A stretch of DNA of 64,000 nt from Clostridiaceae bacterium. GTDB lineage: Bacteria; Bacillota; Clostridia; Acetivibrionales; DUMB01. The notes below the pieces were generated by a model that did no database searches, was not told the DNA's origin, and saw only the letters and a list, made by a program, of their open reading frames with translations. Positions 55,297 to 64,000 of the stretch are shown here, piece by piece (position 1 is the first letter of the stretch; each line of letters starts with the position of its first letter). The DNA is taken from NCBI GenBank assembly GCA_012840085.1, contig DUMB01000085.1:1-64000 (forward strand). The letters run 5' to 3'. The translations under genes were made by a program, and so were the position numbers.

Positions 55297-56175
55297 ATGA
55301 TAAGAAGTATGACAGGATTTGGAAGAGGAGAATATGAGAATGGAGGTAGAAAATACGTTGTAGAAATCAAGACGGTAAATCACAGGTATGCTGATATATT
55401 TGTAAAAGTTCCGCGGCAGATATCTTTTATTGAAGACAGAGTCAGACAGACAGTGAGCAAGAACCTTTCAAGAGGGAAAATAGATGTATTTGTAAATTAT
55501 GAATCCAATGAAGAAAATTCTAAATTGGTTTTAATAGACGAAGTTCTGGCAGAGAGCTATATTAATGCTGTCAGATTTTTAAGAGACAATTTTGGTCTTC
55601 AGGATGATATTTCAACCTCCCTGATATCCAGATTTCCTGACGTGCTTAAGGTCGAAAAGGCCGAAGAGGATGTGGATGAAATATGGGAAGGTTTGAAAAT
55701 TGCGCTGGATGAAGCAATCAGTTGTGTTATAAAAATGCGTGAAAACGAAGGAGAAGGACTTAAAAAGGACTTTCTGAAAAAAGCTGCTTATGTGGAAAGC
55801 CTGGTTGAAGAAATATCCAAAAGAGCTCCTGAAGTTGTCAAAGATTACAAGCAAAGATTGGAAACACGGATAAAGGAACTGCTTGAGCAGCAAACTATTG
55901 ATGAAAGCCGTCTTGCTATGGAAGTAGCTATATTTGCAGACAGGTGCAGTATTGATGAGGAACTGGTAAGAATAAAGAGCCATATTAATCAGTTGAGGGA
56001 AATTCTGGATATGGATCAGCCAATAGGCAGAAAGCTGGATTTTTTGATTCAGGAAATGAACAGGGAAATAAATACAATAGGCTCTAAGGCAAATGATCTA
56101 ATAATAACAAAAAATGTAATTGAAATAAAAAGTGAAATCGAAAAAATAAGGGAACAAATACAAAATGTTGAATGA
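55297..56175 (+). CDS. yicC: YicC family endoribonuclease-like protein
   Basis: A 292-residue protein of the YicC/YloC family: N-terminal MIRSMTGFGRGE and KTVNHRYADIFVKVP, C-terminal DUF1732-like end IGRKLDFLIQEMNREINTIGSKA. Family members act in RNA decay. AAGGGATGG precedes ATG 55297, while a TTG two codons up is too close. A TATAAT at 55198-55203 with a weak TTTTCA upstream is the likely promoter of the yicC-remA-gmk-rpoZ-coaBC unit. Confidence 0.92.
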   Translation: MIRSMTGFGRGEYENGGRKYVVEIKTVNHRYADIFVKVPRQISFIEDRVRQTVSKNLSRGKIDVFVNYESNEENSKLVLIDEVLAESYINAVRFLRDNFGLQDDISTSLISRFPDVLKVEKAEEDVDEIWEGLKIALDEAISCVIKMRENEGEGLKKDFLKKAAYVESLVEEISKRAPEVVKDYKQRLETRIKELLEQQTIDESRLAMEVAIFADRCSIDEELVRIKSHINQLREILDMDQPIGRKLDFLIQEMNREINTIGSKANDLIITKNVIEIKSEIEKIREQIQNVE

Positions 56176-56190
56176 AAGGGAGGTTTAGCG

Positions 56191-56463
56191 ATGAAGCTTA
56201 TAAATATTGGTTTCGGAAATATTGTATCTGCAAACAGACTAGTTGCTATCGTAAGTCCTGAATCTGCGCCCATAAAGAGAATTATTCAGGAAGCAAGAGA
56301 CAGAGGCATGTTAATAGATGCAACCTATGGAAGAAGGACAAGAGCTGTTATTATTACAGACAGCGATCATATAATACTTTCAGCAGTACAGCCTGAAACA
56401 GTTGCCCATAGGTTGAACACCAAAGACAGTGAAATGGATATAGAAACTGAAACTATAGAATAA
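56191..56463 (+). CDS. remA: RemA/DUF370 family DNA-binding regulator
   Basis: A 90-residue protein starting [20 protein letters not shown] with [32 protein letters not shown], the highly conserved RemA pattern. In Bacillus RemA activates biofilm matrix and osmoprotection genes; in clostridia the role is less known. It lies between yicC and gmk, its conserved position. GGGAGG precedes the ATG. Confidence 0.93.
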   Translation: MKLINIGFGNIVSANRLVAIVSPESAPIKRIIQEARDRGMLIDATYGRRTRAVIITDSDHIILSAVQPETVAHRLNTKDSEMDIETETIE

Positions 56464-56493
56464 CAAGTTTAAGAGGGGTATAGGAGACGAAAA

Positions 56494-57108
56494 ATGTTTC
56501 AGAAAGGTTTACTGGTAGTGTTATCAGCTCCTTCCGGTACCGGCAAGAGCACTGTTGCAAGATTGCTGGTTCAGAGGAATAGCAGGTTGAGGCTGTCTGT
56601 TTCAGCTACAACAAGAGAACCACGCAAGGGTGAAGTAGAGGGGAAGGACTATTTTTACAAGACTGTAGATGAATTCAAAAGTATGATAGAAAATGATGAA
56701 TTTGTCGAATGGGTTGAGTATTGCGGGAATTACTACGGAACTCCAAAGAAATATATCGAGGATTCCATTGAAAATGGTTTTGACGTACTGCTTGAAATTG
56801 AGGTTGAGGGTGCCGCCAAAATTAAAGAAAAATACCCTGATTGTGTCTTAATATTTATGCTGCCTCCTTCTTTTGATGAGTTAAAAAAGAGAATAGAAGG
56901 AAGGGGAACTGAAAAGCCTGAGGTGATTGAAAACCGCTTAAATCAGGCCCGAAGAGAAATAAAATGTATTGACATGTATGATTATTTTGTAATAAACGAC
57001 TCAATAGATAACGCTATAAACAGCGTAAATATAATTCTTCAGGCAGAAAAGTCAAAAGTAAAGAGAAATAAAGATTTATTGGAACACATTGGTTTTGACA
57101 GGAGGTAA
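56494..57108 (+). CDS. gmk: Guanylate kinase
   Basis: A 204-residue enzyme converting GMP and ATP to GDP and ADP. P-loop SAPSGTGKST, GMP-site SATTREPRKGEVEGKDYFY, EWVEYCGNYYGTPK and the lid region RGTEKPEVIENRLNQAR are present. Normal length. It is followed 6 bp later by rpoZ, the standard gmk-rpoZ pairing. Confidence 0.96.
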   Translation: MFQKGLLVVLSAPSGTGKSTVARLLVQRNSRLRLSVSATTREPRKGEVEGKDYFYKTVDEFKSMIENDEFVEWVEYCGNYYGTPKKYIEDSIENGFDVLLEIEVEGAAKIKEKYPDCVLIFMLPPSFDELKKRIEGRGTEKPEVIENRLNQARREIKCIDMYDYFVINDSIDNAINSVNIILQAEKSKVKRNKDLLEHIGFDRR

Positions 57109-57114
57109 TTTTGC

Positions 57115-57321
57115 ATGATAGAACCGTCAATTAACAGTTTGCTGGAAAAGGTGGACAGCAGATATACTCTTGTTATAGTTACCGCAAAAAGAGCAAGGCA
57201 GCTTGTTGATGGAGCTGGAAAGGTGACAGCTTCTGAATCTGATAAACCTGTCACTGTGGCAATTAACGAAATAAATGAAGGAAAGGTTACTTATACACGT
57301 ACTAAAACCGGTATAAAGTAA
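57115..57321 (+). CDS. rpoZ: RNA polymerase omega subunit
   Basis: A 68-residue omega subunit that helps assemble RNA polymerase. Family segments are MIEPSINSLL, the RYTLVIVTAKRARQL helix and KPVTVAINEINEGKV. ACAGGAGG precedes the ATG. Stop and next gene start are separated by about 33 bp. Confidence 0.95.
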   Translation: MIEPSINSLLEKVDSRYTLVIVTAKRARQLVDGAGKVTASESDKPVTVAINEINEGKVTYTRTKTGIK

Positions 57322-57354
57322 TGTTTGGCTTGTGTTTGGTCGGGAGGTGTGTGC

Positions 57355-58653
57355 GTGCTGCAGAAAAAGACTGTAGTAGTAGGTGTATGCGGCGGAATAG
57401 CGGCATACAAGGCTGTTGAAGTTGTAAGCAGATTAAAGAAGCTTGGTGCAGATGTCAATGTCATTATGACTGAAAATGCATCAAAATTTGTAGCACCCCT
57501 TACTTTTCAGACAATCTCCCACAATCCTGTTGTTATAGATATGTTTGAAAAGCCGGTTCGTTGGGATATTGAACATATTTCGCTGGCTCAAAAAGCGGAT
57601 GTGTTTTTAATAGTACCTGCTACTGCAAATGTTATAGGAAAGGTAGCGGGAGGAATAGCCGATGATATGCTTACGACTACTATTATGGCTACAAAGGCTC
57701 CGGTAGTCTTTGCTCCGGCTATGAACCATAACATGTATGAAAATGTAATTGTACAGAAAAACATTGAAACACTAAAATCAGCAGGATACTTATTTATTGA
57801 ACCCGATAAAGGGCTTATGGCTTGTGGAACATATGGGAAAGGGCGGCTCCCGGAGCCTGAAACCATAGTACAGGCTGTAGTTGATGTGCTTGCCGGGAAG
57901 CAGAATATTTCAATTACTGAAATATCCTGCAACGTTGCAAGTGGTGTGGGTGGCAAAAGTGATTTATCCAATGCTGAAGGCGAGATAAATCAAGACATGA
58001 AAGGTTTGAGGGTACTTGTCACTGCTGGGCCGACTATCGAGCCTATCGATCCAGTGAGATTTATCACCAACCATTCCTCAGGCAAGATGGGATACGCCAT
58101 TGCTTCACATGCTGCGGCCAGAGGAGCTGATGTATTGCTCATATCCGGCCCTGTGCATATACCCGGGCCTGAGAATGTGAACGTTATAAATGTTAATACT
58201 GCGCAGGAAATGTACGATAAAGTGATGGAATATTTTCCTGATTCTGACATTATGATTTTTGCAGCAGCTGTAGCTGATTACCGCTGCGCAGAAATTCACA
58301 GCAACAAAATCAAGAAGAACGATGAAGAAATATCCATAAGGCTTGTTAAAAATCCCGACATTGCAAAGGAAATTGGAGCATTGAAGGGTGACAGGGTACA
58401 TATCGGCTTTAGCGCAGAAACGGAAAATCTTCTGGATAACGCAGTAAAAAAACTCCAATCCAAGAATTTTGACATGATAGTAGCAAATGATGTTACTATG
58501 GAAGGAGCGGGTTTTGGTACTGATACAAATATAGTGAAAATAGTAAGCGGTGACGGCAGCATCAGAGAGCTGGGAAAAATGAGCAAGTATGATGTTGCAG
58601 GTGAAATTCTGAATGAAGCATTGAATATATTGAAAAGGAAAAAGGGCAAATAG
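57355..58653 (+). CDS. coaBC: Bifunctional CoaBC (phosphopantothenoylcysteine decarboxylase/synthetase)
   Basis: A 432-residue coenzyme A biosynthesis enzyme. The CoaC flavin domain has [15 protein letters not shown], the catalytic His in [20 protein letters not shown] and the Cys of [13 protein letters not shown]. The CoaB domain begins [19 protein letters not shown] with [12 protein letters not shown] and ends with the nucleotide-binding part containing [16 protein letters not shown] 57355 is chosen since GGGAGG (57342-57347) is 7 bp upstream. Confidence 0.95.
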   Translation: MLQKKTVVVGVCGGIAAYKAVEVVSRLKKLGADVNVIMTENASKFVAPLTFQTISHNPVVIDMFEKPVRWDIEHISLAQKADVFLIVPATANVIGKVAGGIADDMLTTTIMATKAPVVFAPAMNHNMYENVIVQKNIETLKSAGYLFIEPDKGLMACGTYGKGRLPEPETIVQAVVDVLAGKQNISITEISCNVASGVGGKSDLSNAEGEINQDMKGLRVLVTAGPTIEPIDPVRFITNHSSGKMGYAIASHAAARGADVLLISGPVHIPGPENVNVINVNTAQEMYDKVMEYFPDSDIMIFAAAVADYRCAEIHSNKIKKNDEEISIRLVKNPDIAKEIGALKGDRVHIGFSAETENLLDNAVKKLQSKNFDMIVANDVTMEGAGFGTDTNIVKIVSGDGSIRELGKMSKYDVAGEILNEALNILKRKKGK

Positions 58654-58672
58654 GATAGGGAGGAAATGGACA

Positions 58673-60061
58673 ATGGCTGTTGAAAAAACTATGGAAAAGA
58701 TTGTTTCGCTGGCAAAAAACAGAGGGTTTATCTACCCGGGTTCTGATATTTACGGTGGATTGGCAAATGCCTGGGACTATGGCCCATTAGGAGTGGAGCT
58801 AAAAAATAATGTAAAAAGAGCATGGTGGAAAAAGTTTATCCAGGAGAGCCCTTATAATGTTGGTGTTGACTGCGCTATTCTTATGAATCCCCAGGTGTGG
58901 GTTGCATCTGGGCATGTTGGCGGTTTCAGCGACCCGCTGATTGACTGTAAAGATTGCAAAACCCGTCATAGGGCTGACAAGCTGATTGAAGAGTGGAATA
59001 AGCAAAATAATATAAATATGCCTGTTGACGGTTGGAGCAATGAGCAATTGATGGATTATATCCAGAAAAATGGTGTACAATGTCCCGAATGCGGATCTAC
59101 AAACTTTACCGGCATAAGAAAGTTTAATCTTATGTTTAAGACTTTCCAGGGTGTGACGGAGGATTCCAAGGCAGAAATATATTTGAGGCCTGAGACAGCT
59201 CAGGGAATTTTCGTGAATTTTAAAAACGTTCAGAGGACTACCAGAAAAAAGATACCCTTTGGAATAGGCCAGATAGGAAAATCCTTCAGAAATGAAATAA
59301 CACCTGGTAATTTTATTTTCAGAACCAGAGAATTTGAGCAAATGGAGCTTGAATTTTTCTGTGAACCAGGAACTGATCTGGAATGGTTTGCATATTGGAA
59401 AGAATTCTGCATTAACTGGCTTTTGAATCTTGGAATTAAGAAAGAAAGCATTCGTACGAGAGACCATAGCAAAGAGGAACTTTCGCACTACAGCAATGCT
59501 ACTACAGACATAGAATTTAAATTCCCGTTTGGCTGGGGAGAACTCTGGGGCATCGCAGACAGGACAGATTTTGACCTGAAACAGCATATGGAGCATTCAA
59601 AAGAAGATTTGTCATATTTTGATCCTACTACTAATGAAAAATATATACCTTACTGTGTAGAACCTTCGCTGGGAGCAGACAGGGTAACTCTTGCATTCCT
59701 GTGTGATGCATATGACGAAGAAGAAGTTGCAGAAGGGGATGTGAGAACCGTACTGCGCTTCCATCCCGCACTTGCACCTGTCAAGATTGCGGTGCTGCCT
59801 CTTTCAAAGAAACTGGGTGAAAACGCATTCAAGGTATACGAATCTCTTATCAAAAAGTATGTTTGTGAATATGATGAGACTGGAAGCATAGGCAAAAGAT
59901 ACAGACGCCAGGATGAAATCGGAACACCGTATTGCATTACTTATGATTTTGATTCACTCAATGATAACAGTGTCACAATCAGAGACAGAGATTCTATGCA
60001 ACAGGTAAGGATTCCTATTGATGAACTTGATAAGTATTTTGCGGATAAATTTGATTTTTAA
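58673..60061 (+). CDS. glyS: Glycyl-tRNA synthetase, single-chain (alpha2) type
   Basis: A 462-residue class II synthetase of the eukaryote/archaeal-like homodimeric type, not the bacterial alpha2beta2 GlyQS. Marks are the N-terminal [60 protein letters not shown] and the anticodon domain after about residue 360. GGGAGG precedes the ATG. It follows coaBC by 20 bp. No T-box is visible before it, though glycyl genes often have one. Confidence 0.95.
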   Translation: MAVEKTMEKIVSLAKNRGFIYPGSDIYGGLANAWDYGPLGVELKNNVKRAWWKKFIQESPYNVGVDCAILMNPQVWVASGHVGGFSDPLIDCKDCKTRHRADKLIEEWNKQNNINMPVDGWSNEQLMDYIQKNGVQCPECGSTNFTGIRKFNLMFKTFQGVTEDSKAEIYLRPETAQGIFVNFKNVQRTTRKKIPFGIGQIGKSFRNEITPGNFIFRTREFEQMELEFFCEPGTDLEWFAYWKEFCINWLLNLGIKKESIRTRDHSKEELSHYSNATTDIEFKFPFGWGELWGIADRTDFDLKQHMEHSKEDLSYFDPTTNEKYIPYCVEPSLGADRVTLAFLCDAYDEEEVAEGDVRTVLRFHPALAPVKIAVLPLSKKLGENAFKVYESLIKKYVCEYDETGSIGKRYRRQDEIGTPYCITYDFDSLNDNSVTIRDRDSMQQVRIPIDELDKYFADKFDF

Positions 60062-60078
60062 CAATGATTTTTTAAAAT

Positions 60079-60191
60079 AACTTGTTGTGCCAGGTAATGA
60101 GATAGCATTGTGTATAGCTTTAAAGATAGTTTTTGTTAGCTCTTAAGCCCGGAAGTCCTGCTATCGAAATGCCGGCATAACAAATCAAGTT
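60079..60191 (+). repeat. Interspersed inverted-end element, copy C (full length)
   Basis: The ends AACTTGTTGTGCCAGG (60079-60094) and CCGGCATAACAAATCAAGTT (to 60191) are inverted. The core TAATGAGATAGCATTGTG and the 3' motif GAAATGCCGGCA are present. It lies 18 bp after the glyS stop. Confidence 0.85.
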
Positions 60192-60220
60192 GAATGCATA
60201 ATTATGCATGTAGTATTTTG

Positions 60221-60250
60221 GTGCCAGGTCAAAGTTACCTGGCACTTATT
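60221..60250 (+). terminator. Hairpin between glyS and ppdK
   Basis: GTGCCAGGT (60221-60229) pairs with ACCTGGCAC (60237-60245); TTATTATA follows. The remainder up to ppdK holds a TATAAT at 60395-60400 as likely -10, with no clear -35. Confidence 0.7.
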
Positions 60251-60516
60251 ATATACGCCAATAAAATTAAAGTGCTTAAGCTTAGTTAAATTACGGCAGG
60301 TATAAATTTTATAAACTTGGGCAAGTTTTATATTGCTTATTATTTCTATTTTAAGAAACTTTAAAAAATAGATGAAAATTATTCATTTTATTGTTATAAT
60401 AGTATCCGGTTAAATTTTGATTAAAAATTAATTAGATAGTTTCTACCAATGGGTAATCCATAATTATAGATGTAGAACTGTGGAATGAAATTAAAGAACA
60501 CTGGGAGGTATAATTC

Positions 60517-63174
60517 ATGACAAAGTACGTTTATCTCTTTAGCGAAGGAAATGCTTCAATGAGAAACCTGCTTGGTGGTAAAGGTGCTAACCTTGCCGAA
60601 ATGACAGGATTAGGACTTCCTGTTCCAAGAGGATTTACTGTAACGACCGAAGCTTGTACCAGGTACTATAACGACGGAAAAGTTATTGCAAAAGAAATCG
60701 AAGATCAGATTTATGAAGCTTTAAGAAAGACTGAAGAAATTGTAGGCAAAAAGTTTGGAGATCCATCCAATCCATTCCTTGTTTCAGTACGATCTGGCGC
60801 AAGGGCTTCCATGCCTGGAATGATGGATACAATTCTTAACCTTGGTTTGAATGATGAAGTCGTAGAGGGACTTGCAAAGCTGACAAACAATGAAAGGTTT
60901 GCTTATGACAGCTACAGAAGGTTCATCCAGATGTTCAGCGATGTTGTTATGGAAGTGGAAAAGTCCAAGTTCGAAAAGATTTTAGATGCAGTTAAGGAAG
61001 AGAACGGTGCAAAGACTGATACAGATCTTACAGCAGAAAATCTTAAAGAAGTAGTAAGACGTTACAAAGAACTCTTCAAACAGGAAAAAGGTTTTGATTT
61101 CCCAATGGATCCGAAAGAGCAGTTAATGGAGGCTGTAAAGGCTGTATTCCGTTCATGGGATAACCCAAGAGCTATTGTATATAGGAGACTGAATGATATA
61201 CCAAGTGATTGGGGTACCGCTGTTAATGTTCAGGAAATGGTATATGGCAACATGGGCAATGATTCAGGTACTGGTGTTGCATTTACAAGAAACCCTGCAA
61301 CCGGAGAAAAGAAATTATACGGCGAATTCCTCATGAATGCCCAGGGAGAAGACGTAGTTGCCGGTATAAGGACACCTCAGAGCATAGACCAGCTTAAAGA
61401 AATAATGCCTGATATATACAAACAGTTTACTGAAATTGCTGAGAAACTTGAAAGGCATTACAGAGATATGCAGGACATGGAGTTTACAATTGAAAGAGGA
61501 AAACTCTTCATGCTCCAGACAAGAAACGGAAAGAGAACTGCTGCAGCTGCTCTGAAAATTGCCGTAGACCTTGTAGCAGAAGGTATGGTAACTAAGGAAG
61601 AAGCAATAATGAAGGTTGATCCAAAGCAGCTTGACACACTTTTGCATCCTGCTTTCGAACCTAAAGCACTTAAAGCTGCTGTACCTATTGCAAAAGGATT
61701 GCCCGCTTCACCTGGTGCAGCAACAGGACGTATTTACTTTACTGCTGAAGAAGCCGTTGAAGCTGCAAAAGGCGGCGAAAAGAAGATTATACTTGTAAGA
61801 TTGGAAACTTCACCGGAAGATATTGAAGGTATGCATGTATCACAGGGTATACTTACAGGACGCGGCGGAATGACTTCCCATGCTGCAGTTGTTGCCCGTG
61901 GAATGGGAACATGCTGTGTTGCAGGCTGCAGTGAAATAAGAATAAATGAAGAAGAAAAATACTTCATTGACAAAACAGGAAAGAAATATGTAGAAGGCGA
62001 CTGGATTTCACTTGACGGTTCCACAGGTAATGTATATGGTGAACAGCTTCCTACTACAGAGCCTGACGTAACAGGAGATTTTGCTACTCTGATGGAATGG
62101 GCAGATGAAATAAGAAAACTGAGAGTAAGAACAAATGCAGATACGCCAAGAGACGCTGCTGTAGCAGTGAAGTTTGGTGCCGAGGGTATTGGACTTTGCC
62201 GTACAGAGCATATGTTCTTTGATGCTGACAGAATTCCTGCCATGAGAGAAATGATAGTGGCAAGAACTGAGGAACAGAGAAGAAAGGCTCTTGATAAACT
62301 CCTTCCAATGCAGAGAGCTGACTTCGAAGGATTGTTTACAGAGATGAAGGGACATCCTGTTACAATCAGATTGCTTGATCCTCCGCTTCACGAGTTCCTG
62401 CCACAGGAAGATGAAGATATTGAAGCTCTTGCAAAAGAGATGGGAATTGCATTTGAAGAACTAAAGGCTATAGTCAAGGATTTACATGAATTTAATCCTA
62501 TGATGGGCCACAGAGGCTGCCGTCTTGCAGTTACCTATCCTGAAATTGCAGAAATGCAGACAAGAGCAATCATTGAAGCTGCTATTAACGTAAATAAGAA
62601 AGGTATGAACGTAACTCCTGAGATAATGATTCCTCTTGTAGGAGAAGTTAAGGAATTAAAGTATGTTAAAGACGTTGTAGTAAAGACAGCTAATGAAGTC
62701 ATTGCTCAATCAGGAATTAAACTTGAATACAAGGTTGGTACAATGATTGAAATACCAAGGGCTGCAATTACTGCTGATGAGATTGCCAAGGAAGCCGAAT
62801 TCTTCTCATTTGGTACCAACGACCTAACACAGATGACTTTCGGTTTCAGCCGTGACGATGCAGGAAAATTCCTGGAAGAATACTACAATAAGAAGATATA
62901 TGAATTTGACCCGTTTGCAAAACTTGACCAGAAAGGTGTCGGCAAGTTAGTAGAAATTGCAACAAAACTGGGTAGGGAGACAAGACCGGATATCAAGCTT
63001 GGTATTTGCGGAGAACATGGTGGAGATCCTTCATCAATCGAATTCTGCCACAAGATGGGCTTGAACTATGTATCCTGCTCACCTTACCGCGTACCTATAG
63101 CAAGACTTGCAGCTGCTCAGGCCGCTGTAATAAACAAATCAGGCGACGATGCAAATTCAGTTGGTCAAAGATAA
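60517..63174 (+). CDS. ppdK: Pyruvate, phosphate dikinase
   Basis: An 885-residue enzyme interconverting PEP, AMP and PPi with pyruvate, ATP and Pi; in many clostridia it works in glycolysis or the malate shunt. ATP-grasp domain from GGKGANLAEMTGLGLPVPRG, the swivel domain with catalytic His in GILTGRGGMTSHAAVVARG, and the C-terminal PEP barrel with CGEHGGDPSSIEFCHKMGL. The full family length is present. GGGAGG precedes the ATG. It is monocistronic, with a terminator at 63276. Confidence 0.97.
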   Translation: MTKYVYLFSEGNASMRNLLGGKGANLAEMTGLGLPVPRGFTVTTEACTRYYNDGKVIAKEIEDQIYEALRKTEEIVGKKFGDPSNPFLVSVRSGARASMPGMMDTILNLGLNDEVVEGLAKLTNNERFAYDSYRRFIQMFSDVVMEVEKSKFEKILDAVKEENGAKTDTDLTAENLKEVVRRYKELFKQEKGFDFPMDPKEQLMEAVKAVFRSWDNPRAIVYRRLNDIPSDWGTAVNVQEMVYGNMGNDSGTGVAFTRNPATGEKKLYGEFLMNAQGEDVVAGIRTPQSIDQLKEIMPDIYKQFTEIAEKLERHYRDMQDMEFTIERGKLFMLQTRNGKRTAAAALKIAVDLVAEGMVTKEEAIMKVDPKQLDTLLHPAFEPKALKAAVPIAKGLPASPGAATGRIYFTAEEAVEAAKGGEKKIILVRLETSPEDIEGMHVSQGILTGRGGMTSHAAVVARGMGTCCVAGCSEIRINEEEKYFIDKTGKKYVEGDWISLDGSTGNVYGEQLPTTEPDVTGDFATLMEWADEIRKLRVRTNADTPRDAAVAVKFGAEGIGLCRTEHMFFDADRIPAMREMIVARTEEQRRKALDKLLPMQRADFEGLFTEMKGHPVTIRLLDPPLHEFLPQEDEDIEALAKEMGIAFEELKAIVKDLHEFNPMMGHRGCRLAVTYPEIAEMQTRAIIEAAINVNKKGMNVTPEIMIPLVGEVKELKYVKDVVVKTANEVIAQSGIKLEYKVGTMIEIPRAAITADEIAKEAEFFSFGTNDLTQMTFGFSRDDAGKFLEEYYNKKIYEFDPFAKLDQKGVGKLVEIATKLGRETRPDIKLGICGEHGGDPSSIEFCHKMGLNYVSCSPYRVPIARLAAAQAAVINKSGDDANSVGQR

Positions 63175-63275
63175 AAAATCTTGTGCATCTTGTGCATTAA
63201 GTGTACAAAAGATTTTGTGTACTAATTGTACCAATGGTTTGAGAGGATTTTACGAGAATTGAATTAGTACAAAAT

Positions 63276-63327
63276 AATTAGGGTATTGTCCTTAGTGATT
63301 TTAAGGTTCAGTACCCTAATTTTTTAT
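63276..63327 (+). terminator. Terminator of ppdK
   Basis: AATTAGGGTA (63276-63285) pairs with TACCCTAATT (63312-63321), with an inner CCTTA/TTAAGG helix and a T run to 63326. Confidence 0.9.
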
Positions 63328-63369
63328 TAATGTCTCGCATAAAAATATAAAAAACTATTAAAAGTTTGT

Positions 63370-63398
63370 TTGACAAGGGAAATAAGTTGTGTTATAAT
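63370..63398 (+). promoter_or_regulatory. Consensus sigma-A promoter
   Basis: TTGACA (63370-63375), 17 bp, TATAAT (63393-63398): perfect -35, -10 and spacing. Start near 63405; it would transcribe the small ORF and the tryptophan T-box. Confidence 0.9.
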
Positions 63399-63430
63399 CT
63401 ACCAAAATAGTTTTAATTTGTTTAGGCTGA

Positions 63431-63538
63431 TTGGTAATTTCACTGGTTGTGCTGGAAAAGATTGTTCTTGTAATTGTAATTAAGATTATTTCTTTAATGA
63501 TTGTCCTTGGAATGTGGAAAAGACTATTAAAAAAATAG
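63431..63538 (+). CDS. Small hydrophobic cationic peptide ORF, 35 residues
   Basis: The frame from TTG 63431 (or GTG 63449) reads MVISLVVLEKIVLVIVIKII and ends MWKRLLKK. That is one long hydrophobic stretch with a strongly basic tail, a composition seen in type I toxin peptides and small membrane regulators. A consensus promoter lies about 25 bp before it. GTTGTGCT (63446-63453) and AGCACAAC (63537-63544) form an inverted repeat around it. The ribosome site is poor (TAGGCTGA), so translation is uncertain. The alternative is plain leader RNA of the T-box transcript. Confidence 0.35.
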   Translation: MVISLVVLEKIVLVIVIKIISLMIVLGMWKRLLKK

Positions 63539-63615
63539 CACAACTAAAAATAGACTGGCATAATTATATAAACAAATAAACTTGCATAATTATAATTAAA
63601 AATTGTGTTAAACCG

Positions 63616-63877
63616 ATGAGCAAGAGGAGTAAGAATAATTATTTGTATACAGAGAGCTGCCGTTGGTGCGAGTGCAGTTACAAAGGTTATTCCGAATGGA
63701 CTTGCGAGGGAAGCCCGAAATCGAAAGAGAGTAGGCGCTTACGGGGGGCCGGCCCGTTATAAGGAGGATGCATATGATGGTATGCAAAAATGAGTGGGCG
63801 TAGAAATACGCCAATTTGGGTGGCACCGCAGAAGTGTAAGCTTTTGTCCCTGTTATGGGAACAAAAGCTTTTTTTAT
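63616..63877 (+). promoter_or_regulatory. Tryptophan-specific T-box riboswitch
   Basis: Stem I base GCAAG (63620-63624) / CTTGC (63701-63705), AGTAAG element, and a specifier loop GAA-TGG-AC with the Trp codon TGG at 63697-63699. The T-box GGGTGGCACCGC is at 63818-63829. The antiterminator pairs GGG with CCC (63848-63850); the competing terminator is AAGCTTTTGTCCC (63838-63850) with GGGAACAAAAGCTT (63857-63870) and T8. The TGGC bulge fits a G73 discriminator, as in tRNA-Trp. The regulated gene (trpS, trp genes or a tryptophan transporter) lies beyond the window. Confidence 0.92.
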
Positions 63878-64000
63878 TACCAATAAATCCTTTTTGATGT
63901 ACTGCAGTACTAGTGAAATAAAAACTTTATATGGAATTAATAAAAAATTTTACCTGGAAGAAGAAATCTTGAAGAAGCAATTTTATTATCTTAGCTTTTA
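63878..64000. other. Stretch after the T-box terminator
   Basis: GTACTGCAGTAC near 63899 is a short palindrome. No start codon with a ribosome site is recognisable before the window ends. Confidence 0.4.

Overview
The window is a low-GC Firmicutes chromosome segment from a spore-forming anaerobic clostridium. Evidence is the sporulation genes (ytrH/ytrI, spoIIP), a CIRCE-controlled hrcA-grpE-dnaK-dnaJ cluster, pyruvate phosphate dikinase, T-box control, AGGAGG ribosome sites and frequent TTG/GTG starts. The gene order resembles the Acetivibrio / Clostridium thermocellum group; this placement is an inference. No rRNA, tRNA or CRISPR array was seen.

Layout. 0-3.7 kb: the 3' end of a group IIC intron, then an amino-acid ABC transporter and a FucU-type mutarotase. 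3.9-6.9 kb: two tandem mgtE magnesium transporters. 7.2-11 kb: a small ORF, ytrH-ytrI, a DUF438/hemerythrin/PAS protein and a D-Ala-D-Ala carboxypeptidase. 11.3-16.4 kb: ComEA-like protein, hisS-aspS behind a T-box-like attenuator, and lepB. 16.5-35.9 kb: a large sugar locus. 36.2-40.5 kb: an orphan 1435-residue acyl-CoA dehydratase activase-like protein. 40.7-42 kb: decayed genes (FGGY kinase fused to phosphohexomutase). 42-63.2 kb: housekeeping block (spoIIP, lepA, PHP phosphatase, hemW, hrcA-grpE-dnaK-dnaJ-prmA-rsmE, yicC-remA-gmk-rpoZ-coaBC, glyS, ppdK). 63.4-64 kb: a strong promoter, a small hydrophobic ORF and a tryptophan T-box whose target gene lies beyond the window.

The sugar locus is the main accessory system. 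A LacI-type regulator sits between two copies of one palindromic operator, one before its own gene and one before a catabolic operon (PMI-like cupin, L-xylulose-5-phosphate 3-epimerase-like protein, FGGY kinase, FucU mutarotase). Downstream lie a YesM-type kinase, a YesN-type regulator and a membrane-anchored sugar-binding protein, an arrangement like the XylFII-LytS-YesN xylose sensor. Next come a binding protein, a double ATPase and two permeases, then a URO-D-like protein, two more binding lipoproteins and a second cupin. I infer uptake and catabolism of an unusual pentose or related sugar through a ketopentose 5-phosphate; the substrate is unknown.

Two genome-scale patterns stand out. One is an interspersed element of about 110-123 bp with inverted ends, present in three full and two deleted copies. 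The other is degenerate short-period AT-rich tandem arrays that repeatedly begin just after stop codons. Two genes also have a hairpin between the Shine-Dalgarno sequence and the start codon.
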